Shown: in pieces, positions 6,101-11,586 of the stretch
Position numbering within the stretch: position 1 is the stretch's first letter
Layout: every line of letters begins with the position of its first letter
From: Deltaproteobacteria bacterium
Lineage (GTDB): Bacteria; Desulfobacterota; Syntrophia; Syntrophales; UBA2185
DNA: 12,195 nt
Assembly: GCA_026388495.1 (NCBI GenBank)
Contig: JAPLJQ010000253.1
Coordinates: 1-12,195 of the forward strand
Reading direction: 5' to 3'
Translations under genes and position numbers: made by a program
The notes under the pieces: generated by a model
The model's input: only the letters and a program-made list of their open reading frames with translations
What the model was told of the DNA's origin: nothing
Database searches by the model: none

Positions 6101-8551
6101 AAGGATAAAAATATCCTGGTTCGCCAGTCCACCGCTCTGTCTCTGGGCCGCATCTATCCGGTGCTGATGAGACGGGGACACGATATAGACTTGAGGAAAC
6201 TTCAGGATAGATTGGACGATGATGACTGGTCTGTCCGCCAGGCCGCAGCCCAGGCCCTGGGTCGGATCTGGTATCACAGCTATCACCAGGGAAAAATCAC
6301 GCTGAAGGAACTGGAAGGAAAACTGGAAGACCCGAACTGGTCCGTCCGTCAGGCCGCAGCCCAGGCCCTTGGGCAGATATATCCCCTCCTGATCAAGCAG
6401 GGAAGCAATATCAAACTCAAAAAGCTGGAAGAAAGATTGTGGGATGCAGACGTGGACAGATCCGTCTGCCGGGCAGCTGCCATCGCCTTGGGCCGGATAT
6501 GGCCATACAGCTATCACAGAAAAAAAATAACCTTGAAGGCATTGGAAGAAAAACTCAAGGATGATAACTGGTTTGTCCATCAGGCGGCTGCGCTTGCCAT
6601 GATCAACATCTACCCTGCCATTATCAAACAGGAGAACGATGCAGAGTTGAATAAACTCGAAAGAAGACTGAAGGACAAAGACTGGACCATCCGCCAGGCT
6701 GCAGCCCGGGTTTGCATAAAAATATTGTCTGGTTTCATCTTAAACGGCCGGGAGGCTTTAAGCAATGTTTTGACTTCCTTTAACAAGATGCTGGGTGAAC
6801 CGATGGGGAGCACGATCTCAGGAACCCATTCCCGCCATGTTGAGATCGGTGAAGAGACGCTGGCCGTGGGCGATCTTGTTCTGAAGAGGGAAACATTGAA
6901 TGAAGACATCCCTGCCTGCGTCATGACCTCCACGGGATATCACATTCTGGAAACCCTGAGTTTCGGCTATCTGTTAAAGCACGCCGTGTTGCTCCTGGGT
7001 CCTACCTCAACGGGGAAAAGCTTCCTGATAAAGTGGCTGTCCCAGGTATTGGGTTTCAGGCATCTTGCCTATGCCATCAATCCATATACATCAAAATTTG
7101 AGCTTATCGGCGGCATCAAACCTGACAGTGAGGGGCGCTTCCTCTGGCAGGAGGGCATTATCCTGAAGGCAGCGAAGGAAGGCTTGTGGCTGGTACTGGA
7201 GGAGATCAACCTGGCTTCCTCCGAGGTTGTTGAGGCGTTGAACGACTTTTTGATCACCGGCAAGATTTCCTATTCGGAAAACGGGGAGCAGCGGGAAATA
7301 TATCCCCATCCCGATTTCCGGCTTTTTGCCACGGGAAACCCCGAAAGTTACAGCCAGAGACAGAAACTTTCCGAGATATTCTTATCCAGATTCAAAATCT
7401 TCTATCAGAAAGAGCTGTCCGAGGAAGAACTGTCCCAGGTATTGAGCTCCTTGTTCAGAATGTCCGCGTCTCTGGCCCTGCTTATCGCCCGGTTTCATAT
7501 CACCCTGCAAAACCAGGCGGACAGCCGGATTATCGGCATGGGAGAAAAAGACCCCTATGCCTTTACCCTCAGGGATATTATCAGGGTCGGCAATAGACTG
7601 GAACCTTTCCTGAAGCAGGAATCCGAAGATGAGGAATTCCTGAGGAAGCTTTTTCTGGAGTTCTTCTGTGTTTACATCGGCAGGATAAGGGATAAAGCCG
7701 AGAGGGATGCTATGGTCAGCCTGCTGGATACGTATTTCGGGTTCAAGGCGAAAGAGCTGGACCTGGATGCGATACGAGCCGCGCGATCGGCAGACTTAAG
7801 ACCCCTGATGAAAAGCCTGAAAACCTCAAGGGGCAGCGAATTTGTTCCCCGACAGGAGGCGGAGATATCTCCCACCCACACACAGAAAACGAATCTCTAT
7901 TTGATTCTGAAGGCCCTGATCAACCATGAACCGGTGCTTCTCGTAGGAAACCCGGCATCGGGAAAGACCACCCTGGTCCGATACCTGGCCAGAGAGAAGC
8001 AGACGAACCTTTATTTTGTCAATCTTTCCTCCGACACGGGCATCGAAGAACTCCTGGGCGGCTACATGCAGGACGGTCAGGGCAACTGGTACTATCGCAA
8101 GGGTCTTCTGTTTAAGGCCATTGAAGAGGGAAGCTGGCTTTTGATCGATGAAGCGAATCTGTCCCCTTTGTCGGAATATTTAAACACCCTCCTGGACTTC
8201 GGTTACATCGTCGATGAAAAAGAAAACGTTTGCCACGCCCACCCGAATTTCAGGCTCTTTCTGGCGATCAATCCGCCTTCGGTGCATCAGTCCCGAAACC
8301 TCCTCTCCCCGGCTCTGAAATCACGGTTTGCCGAGATCTGGGTTGACGAGCTCACCGATGCGGGAGAACTGGCCTCTTTGATCGACACGTGGAGCAATAC
8401 CCAATCGACGGCCCTGGGCTTCCAGGAACAGAAACTGGATAAACGAAGGGTCCGCCATACGGATGGCGCCCCCGACAAAAAAGCCGAAAAAAAACCCCCC
8501 AAAAAAGGGGAAGCCACAGCGGATAAGCGATATACCCACTTTACGACGTAA
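3158..8551 (+). CDS. Giant NorD/CobT-like VWA - HEAT - double AAA+ (midasin/MoxR-type) fusion
   Basis: 1797 aa, no signal or membrane segment, so cytoplasmic. (1) Residues 30-200: HEAGH at 92-96 and NAFEDTRVDN at 123-132, resembling the N-terminal part of NorD/CobT-type VWA proteins; Glu126 could be a third zinc ligand. (2) 285-385: charged, probably coiled-coil linker. (3) 458-635: VWA domain with a full MIDAS (D465-x-S467-x-S469, T536, D565). (4) 823-1192: ten HEAT-like repeats. (5) 1255-1535: AAA+ 1, Walker A GPTSTGKS (1281-1288), Walker B LVLEEIN (Asp replaced by Glu), sensor-1 region FRLFATGN, R1411. (6) 1571-1760: AAA+ 2, Walker A GNPASGKT (1597-1604), Walker B LLIDEAN (1661-1667), FRLFLAIN, and a midasin-like LSPALKSRFAEIW. 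(7) 1761-1797: basic tail. In related systems (NorQ/NorD, CbbQ/CbbO, CobS/CobT) the ATPase and VWA are separate proteins that remodel or metallate an enzyme; a similar role here is inference. No Shine-Dalgarno is seen at the ATG; 3158 is the first in-frame ATG, and M12 is a weaker alternative. Confidence 0.9.
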   Translation: MQSKKETNPKDMQAGNLEELVSMKGLEAEALSIGRQYLTLVKIISTGLGEDVNLKIVPGEGWRYYAETNEIAFPVEMLLTASPEEIVGFSAHEAGHRQISRQDLRKGIFRRFFSRESTRLLLNAFEDTRVDNWLMGIFKGIKHYLEITYEDLLPAELARSKYVERLRDEITVATDFSLHPYLLYPHLEYLLGVRYYWRYGRLPSGTMNPEVEESLDKTHGDFNTIFRHYPEGRVSEREKYRFAEETARLIEEKIFPEYDRLVSAAVTRMADAIKDGKIRMKHKDCAPDELTPKELREEARKLVDANAKELADRFSSKTEKRLRRRTEEYQKGEAEKKETIAVGKKDSEEKKPASLTKETLRDLITRERKINREQEAQKGEYERVYLLISNLIQTITGILENHFAKNKRPTFQGYFPSGQKPDLRRAMELSRKLNQGIPVHEKDLKVFLKRKLPTQRDHKIVLALDESGSMGEPKRTSALAGLLVFMEALEHIGIDYAVIGFSDSPVVHKELGSKLTPQDRRLLFEEVAMYIPSGSTADANTLQLATNMLKDQPQDALRWIIMVTDGEGNVNTTGKSFAQLQEEALAQKIEVLGVGLDKEVTEVKKRYKTAIQVENVEELPAILSNILEERLITQDIFWENMLSSPGKEERSEDLTLPSLPRNVSELMAAIYLHQKERISTFNIRHLKRASEHLGFLLDRGYPEKSSFFRSFRYAFTDTQEQPQRVRELLLEKLADIEGIFPDFNPRDLYPASSEGDVPVASIPRDMPSLLDILIKSASEPRLEKALSILKELITSTDKAYVCIPGLEACFKLIPDELIRGVVLEELEDKLADASWSVRQPAAIALGRIYLSLIKQGKEIDPFILEDRLQDEDPSVCRAVADSLGRIWYQHYRQGKITPEELEEKLGDTGWSVRLAAARALGLIYPVLIKQGKEVNIALLEDKLWDKNWFVRQAEAEALGEVYPAIVKQGGEIEVNGLEERLKDKNILVRQSTALSLGRIYPVLMRRGHDIDLRKLQDRLDDDDWSVRQAAAQALGRIWYHSYHQGKITLKELEGKLEDPNWSVRQAAAQALGQIYPLLIKQGSNIKLKKLEERLWDADVDRSVCRAAAIALGRIWPYSYHRKKITLKALEEKLKDDNWFVHQAAALAMINIYPAIIKQENDAELNKLERRLKDKDWTIRQAAARVCIKILSGFILNGREALSNVLTSFNKMLGEPMGSTISGTHSRHVEIGEETLAVGDLVLKRETLNEDIPACVMTSTGYHILETLSFGYLLKHAVLLLGPTSTGKSFLIKWLSQVLGFRHLAYAINPYTSKFELIGGIKPDSEGRFLWQEGIILKAAKEGLWLVLEEINLASSEVVEALNDFLITGKISYSENGEQREIYPHPDFRLFATGNPESYSQRQKLSEIFLSRFKIFYQKELSEEELSQVLSSLFRMSASLALLIARFHITLQNQADSRIIGMGEKDPYAFTLRDIIRVGNRLEPFLKQESEDEEFLRKLFLEFFCVYIGRIRDKAERDAMVSLLDTYFGFKAKELDLDAIRAARSADLRPLMKSLKTSRGSEFVPRQEAEISPTHTQKTNLYLILKALINHEPVLLVGNPASGKTTLVRYLAREKQTNLYFVNLSSDTGIEELLGGYMQDGQGNWYYRKGLLFKAIEEGSWLLIDEANLSPLSEYLNTLLDFGYIVDEKENVCHAHPNFRLFLAINPPSVHQSRNLLSPALKSRFAEIWVDELTDAGELASLIDTWSNTQSTALGFQEQKLDKRRVRHTDGAPDKKAEKKPPKKGEATADKRYTHFTT
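5624..6733 (+). repeat. Ten tandem HEAT-like repeats inside the giant gene
   Basis: The anchor WSVRQAAAxALGxIY recurs at residues 835, 873, 910, 948, 986, 1024, 1061, 1101, 1138 and 1176, a period of 37-40 residues (about 114 bp). Each unit reads LEE(K/R)L-x-D-x-x-W-S-V-R-Q-A-A-A-x-A-L-G-x-I-Y-P-x-L-I-K-Q-G. The link to the next unit comes in two flavours: IYPxLIKQG…L (most) and IWYxxYxxGKIT (after repeats 2, 6 and 8). Twenty bases are identical at 6239-6258 and 6350-6369, exactly 111 bp apart, which points to recent unit duplication or homogenisation. HEAT solenoids usually bind proteins; here the array bridges the VWA and ATPase parts. Confidence 0.88.
8477..8510 (+). other. Homopolymer cluster near the 3' end of the giant gene
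   Basis: Within 34 bases the coding strand carries A6 (8477-8482), A8 (8487-8494), C6 (8495-8500), A6 (8501-8506) and G4 (8507-8510). In frame, GAA AAA AAA contains the slippery heptamer A-AAA-AAA. The cluster encodes the basic Lys/Pro tail just before the stop. It is a likely place for polymerase slippage, frameshifting or a sequencing error. A -1 shift would end after about 10 more residues, a +1 shift after about 23. Confidence 0.6.
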
Positions 8552-8610
8552 CGGAAAACAACGTTGAAGATGCTTCTATAAAAACGATCAGTAGTGTCTG
8601 CTCCCACTCA

Positions 8611-9387
8611 TTGAAAAAAATGATTTCAACAGGTGAAATAGCGAGGCGTCTTTATGATGCCGCATCCCGTGAGGCGGAAGACCTTGTCGTGGAGGCTGTC
8701 CGGTTCGGCCTGAGTTATGTCGGGGTCAGTCTCAATAATCAACACATGGGGCTGGCCGCACTGCTTTTGCATGAACTGCCGCCGGGCTGTTCGGTATTTC
8801 CGGAGGCGGGAAAGATCGCCGGCACAAGGGCTTCTTCCCTGCTGAAAAACCTTGTGGAAGGACGGAATCCCCTGGAAAAAGCCCTGGGACTGGCCACGGC
8901 AAACGCCATGATGCATCCGGAGACCGCCGAAGATGAGAGAGATTCCCTCTCCATCATAAATCTGACCCCGAAAGACCGGGTGGCCATGGTCGGGCTCTTT
9001 ACACCCATGGTTCCGAAGATCGAAGCGACGGGAGCGAAACTCTCCGTCATTGAAAAGAATCCCGCCCGGATGAAAGTTCCGGGCCGGGAGGAACGTGAAA
9101 AAATCCTCCGGGAATGCACGGTCGCCATCATCACCGCAACCACCCTCCTGAATGATACCCTCGAAGAGGTCCTCAGTGGTCTGGGAGAACCCCGCCACGT
9201 GGCCCTCTTGGGCCCATCGACCCCCCTGTGTCCTGAAATCTTTGGGGGGACGCCGGTCAGCCACATGGGAGGCTCCATCGTCCGCGATACCGGTAAGGTT
9301 ATGCAGATCATCTCCGAAGGCGGCGGCACCACCGCTATGCGCCCCTATCTTCGCTTCATCAACCTTCTGCTTCCCAAAACGTATTGA
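8611..9387 (+). CDS. DUF4213/DUF364 family protein (putative heavy-metal chelation)
   Basis: 258 aa, soluble. The N-terminal part (about 8-95) fits DUF4213, with RFGLSYVGVSLNN and an ALGLATANAM block. The C-terminal part (about 115-250) fits DUF364, a Rossmann-like domain with a strand-loop start at DRVAMVGLFTPMVPK (122-136), a second strand ending in SVIEKNP (145-151), and the family motif LLGPSTPLCPEIF (199-211). The family is annotated as putative heavy-metal chelation from structure and context; no reaction is proven. Length is normal. The frame may start at TTG 8611 or at ATG 8620 three codons later; neither has a Shine-Dalgarno, and ATG 8620 loses nothing conserved. The gene lies 59 bp after the giant ATPase gene on the same strand with no terminator between, so co-transcription is likely. 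That pairing suggests, but does not prove, a shared metal- or cofactor-related job. Confidence 0.85.
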   Translation: MKKMISTGEIARRLYDAASREAEDLVVEAVRFGLSYVGVSLNNQHMGLAALLLHELPPGCSVFPEAGKIAGTRASSLLKNLVEGRNPLEKALGLATANAMMHPETAEDERDSLSIINLTPKDRVAMVGLFTPMVPKIEATGAKLSVIEKNPARMKVPGREEREKILRECTVAIITATTLLNDTLEEVLSGLGEPRHVALLGPSTPLCPEIFGGTPVSHMGGSIVRDTGKVMQIISEGGGTTAMRPYLRFINLLLPKTY

Positions 9388-9400
9388 CATCATTTGTCTT

Positions 9401-9622
9401 TTGCAGCATGTTTCCGTTCTCAGAGATGACTTTAGCGTGGAAAGTGACGTGGCTGTACTTGTGGAGTTTGAGAAAGGGCAAGTTGTCGGATTTCTTCGCT
9501 TGGCCCGTATGGAAATGGAACTCTCAGAATTGTTGGGATACAAAGTAGATTTGAGGACGCCCGTCGTATTTCGCCCCACATTGTCATTCCCGCGAAGGCG
9601 GGAATCCAGTAATATTAAATAG
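9401..9622 (+). pseudogene. Remnant of an MNT-type (MntA-like) nucleotidyltransferase
   Basis: The frame from 9401 reads HVSVLRDDFSVESDVAVLVE, then a GFLRLARMEMELSELLGYK block and VDLRTP. This matches the body of minimal nucleotidyltransferases (FGSvlRddF…SDiDvLVEF…LE.eLs.lLGrkVDLrTP), the antitoxin/AMPylase half of MNT-HEPN pairs. It is dead on several counts: about 25 N-terminal residues and any start codon are missing, the GS motif reads VS, the SDID motif reads SDVA so one catalytic Asp is lost, and the 3' part is replaced by a REP-like palindrome from base 9582, whose bases supply the last codons before TAG at 9620-9622. No HEPN partner is seen nearby. The remnant begins right behind the DUF364 stop codon. 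Confidence 0.75.
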
Positions 9623-9650
9623 ATGGACTACCGCCTTCGCGGGAATGACA
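9582..9650. repeat. Inverted pair of REP-like palindromes
   Basis: Copy 1 (9582-9608) and copy 2 (9624-9650) are 27-bp elements in opposite orientation, matching at 25 of 27 positions, separated by a 15-bp AT-rich spacer. Each copy is also nearly self-complementary around its CCCGC…GCGGG core, so the whole can fold into one long hairpin or two small ones. It interrupts the MNT remnant. With no T-tract on either side it is not a classic intrinsic terminator, though it could stop or stabilise transcripts of the DUF364 gene. Confidence 0.85.
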
Positions 9651-9743
9651 GGATTTTTGGCTTTTTACGGGTTCGTCAAATACAAGTCTTGATACTGGAT
9701 CTCCGGAGCAATTTGTTGAATACGGATCGAAACATGCGGTGTC

Positions 9744-9773
9744 TTGACAGCGTATTTTACCTTCGTGTAGAAT
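9744..9773 (+). promoter_or_regulatory. Possible promoter, target unclear
   Basis: TTGACA (9744-9749) and TAGAAT (9768-9773) are separated by 18 bp. The nearest downstream gene starts 276 bp later, so it may be unrelated or a leftover promoter of a lost gene. Confidence 0.28.
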
Positions 9774-9899
9774 CCGGCTGCCTTCCTGAAGTCAAGCATC
9801 CAGTGATTTTGACAAACATCCATACTTTCGAATCGTAATCCTTATTTATTATGTCTACATAATTCACTCATAACTCACGAGCAAAATTAATTATTTCAG

Positions 9900-9917
9900 T
9901 ATAATGCTGGCATTATA
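9900..9917. promoter_or_regulatory. Operator-like inverted repeat overlapping -10-like boxes
   Basis: TATAATGC-TG-GCATTATA has perfect 8-bp arms. TATAAT appears at 9900-9905 and again at 9914-9919, so a protein bound here would cover possible -10 elements upstream of the gene at 10049. No convincing -35 box was found for either, so promoter function is uncertain. Confidence 0.35.
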
Positions 9918-10048
9918 ATCGTATTTGCCACGTAATTTTGTAGCATTGCTTTTTATATAGATATTAGGTAAAGAAGTCATCAATTTTAGTGCTATTCATT
10001 AACTGAAGAATGAGTTCTGAAAATGTATTTTCTGCGAAATAGATAACA

Positions 10049-10714
10049 ATGAAATCGACTACTGTTAAGCTTGGCGAGTTTATCGCCGAAAAGATAGAAC
10101 CTTTTGAAGTATTAAAACCCTCAATTTTAATTAAGACACGTCTTACCAATTCCTATTTCGATGACGTATGTGAATATTGGATAGAACTGTGGCGAAAACA
10201 GATTGGTATTAAGAATCCCGACTTCGCTGGCATTACACCCTTTGCTACACATCCCGGGTATCGGCCTTTGATTATGCCTAAGCATGAACTTATTACAGCG
10301 CAGCGGCTTTATGACTCCTGTCGCGAACTCTTTAACTGCTGGAAATACAACGGCAATTCTCTGGATAACCTGGTGGTTATGAACGATCGCGATCCTCGTA
10401 AAGGTTCTTATGTGACCTGGTTCCGCGATCGGGTCGAAGCTGACGAGGAACTCAGCAATCTCTCGGGAATCGAACTCGATAAAATGAAAATTCCCGGCAT
10501 TACATTGCTGGAACGCGAAGTGATGGAGTATGACTACTTCAATCGTACTAATGGCCACCTCGACGTTGAAAATATGACGATCTGTTCTGGCTCACGTTAT
10601 CTTTGCGGTGATTTACCGAGAGTCCGCTGGGACGGAGAAAAGTTTTTTGTCCATTGGTTCTTTACAGACCGTGCAAACGCAATCATGCGGTCCCGTCAGC
10701 TGTTTGCTTTCTGA
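10049..10714 (+). CDS. Conserved-looking hypothetical protein, 221 aa
   Basis: A soluble 221-aa protein with no signal or membrane segment. I cannot name a domain. The C-terminal half has the look of a conserved uncharacterised family: DPRKGSYVTWFRDRVEADEE (128-147), a SGIELDKMKIPGITLLEREV stretch, HLDVENMTICSGSRY, then GDLPRVRWDGEKFFVHWFF and a closing RSRQLFAF. The pattern of Trp, Tyr, Cys and charged residues suggests a compact folded domain. ATG 10049 is the first good start; the ribosome site is weak. Its upstream region is far richer in AT than the rest of the window, and it sits among gene remnants, so transfer as part of an island is plausible. No catalytic motif is evident and I assign no function. 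Confidence 0.72.
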   Translation: MKSTTVKLGEFIAEKIEPFEVLKPSILIKTRLTNSYFDDVCEYWIELWRKQIGIKNPDFAGITPFATHPGYRPLIMPKHELITAQRLYDSCRELFNCWKYNGNSLDNLVVMNDRDPRKGSYVTWFRDRVEADEELSNLSGIELDKMKIPGITLLEREVMEYDYFNRTNGHLDVENMTICSGSRYLCGDLPRVRWDGEKFFVHWFFTDRANAIMRSRQLFAF

Positions 10715-11310
10715 ATCATTTCAAACGTAAATCTTCAAGAAATTTCATCCACCATGCTTGTTGCTTTGTAGGTGACGGCAATAACCGGCGTATTTCATTT
10801 TTTCATTGCTCGCTCTTGAGCATAACGGAATGAAAGCTGCTACACAAACGCATTTCCTCAAATTTACGACTTCAAAAAAATGAATGAACTCTTGGTAAAA
10901 TCAAAAGTGACGACAGGCGTTGAAAACGAACGGACTGCCTATCCATCTCCGGAAGCATGGCAGGCCTTCCACCATCAATTCCGGGACTGTTTTGCCCGGC
11001 GGGAGATATGGGCGAAGCTTTTAGTTTATTGGCGGGAGCGTTGCGGCAAGGGGCGGCGATGGTCTTTTTGGAGGCGGGTTTCGCGAAGAAGGGTGAATAA
11101 TCCGACGGCCCAATGATTCCCTCCGCCGGCATGTCGGTGCACCGACATTATCTATATACACGTAATAATTATACTAATGACTGACACCGCTTACGTTTTA
11201 TGGCTCGAAAAGGTGGGTATCGTGAATGTAAATAGCTAATATTACTTGTTTTAGATAGGCAAAATATAATAATATTGCTTTTGTCAAAGCCTTTTCTGGT
11301 AACTCGCCTT
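10715..11310. other. Intergenic / decayed region, no convincing gene
   Basis: About 600 bp. It contains overlapping open frames on both strands at about 10872-11132 with no ribosome site and no family I recognise; a perfect 18-bp palindrome at 11131-11148; and an AT-rich tail to 11310. Composition switches from moderate GC (10900-11130) to AT-rich (11150-11300), as expected for patched-together remnants. Confidence 0.55.
11131..11148. repeat. Perfect 18-bp palindrome
   Basis: ATGTCGGTGCACCGACAT equals its own reverse complement. There is no spacer and no T-tract after it, so a rho-independent terminator is unlikely. A regulator operator or a recombination site is possible. It marks the boundary between a GC-richer block to its left and an AT-rich block to its right. 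Confidence 0.6.
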
Positions 11311-11532
11311 TCAATAAATCCGATCTAAACGGATATTACGACAGTTATAATGGGGGCGGCGAGGTGCCAATGGCAAAAAACCCGCATAGCCAATGGAAAG
11401 CTGCCCCGTATAACCGACCAAAATATTCAACCCCACCGCCAGAATGACATGCACCAGGATGAGGATCTCAAGAGGTTGTTTTCGGAAGTGAAGGGGTTTA
11501 GCCAGAGTCGCTGCCAAGGACGATACCGTCAC
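11311..11532 (-). pseudogene. Fragment of a LivM-type branched-chain amino acid permease
   Basis: Reading leftwards, the frame gives LEILILVHVILAVGLNILVG followed by YTGQLSIGYAGF. This matches the early membrane segment and the LGLNLLLGYTGQLSLGHAAFFGIGAYT signature of LivM, an inner-membrane permease of branched-chain amino acid ABC importers. After GYAGF the frame fails: a run of six bases (T on the minus strand; 11375-11380) is one short, because adding a T restores GYAGFFAIGTS, which then still runs into a stop within five codons. Only about 60 of the roughly 300 residues of the family remain, without the EAA loop or the other liv genes. It is a decayed scrap. The GTG start at 11532 is only an open-frame convention. 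Confidence 0.7.
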
Positions 11533-11586
11533 GGATCTTTTCAGACGCCAGGGCTTTCTTGAGTCAGCCGGCGAGCCATTGCGACG

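Larger units (their letters stand above)
9651..10048. other. Intergenic, no gene seen
   Basis: About 400 bp between the REP pair and the 221-aa hypothetical gene. The first half is of average composition and holds one promoter-like pair; the second half (from about 9840) is markedly AT-rich and carries an inverted repeat at 9900-9917. The open frame from 9623 to 9838 starts inside the REP element and resembles no family I know. Confidence 0.6.

Noticed and set aside
5624..6733. CRISPR-like array
   Set aside because: The periodicity is 111-120 bp in frame and encodes HEAT-like repeats inside one ORF; there are no short identical repeats with unique spacers.
9384..9412. TTGACA at the DUF364 stop as a promoter for the MNT remnant
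   Set aside because: The base run 17 bp downstream (CATGTT) is a poor -10 and the downstream frame is dead.
8626..9579. 317-aa minus-strand open frame across the DUF364 gene
   Set aside because: It is a shadow of the plus-strand gene, which has the family motifs.
10801..10835. Stem-loop candidate (TTTCATT … AATGAAA with inner GCTC/GAGC)
   Set aside because: The stem has a 7-nt one-sided bulge and no T-tract, so it is too weak for a terminator call after the 221-aa gene.
10872..11132. Overlapping 78-aa (plus) and 86-aa (minus) open frames, plus a third plus-strand frame ending in GALRQGAAMVFLEAGFAKKG
   Set aside because: All three readings are compositionally plausible, which is typical of antisense mirror frames. 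None has a ribosome site or a family I can name, so no strand can be chosen.
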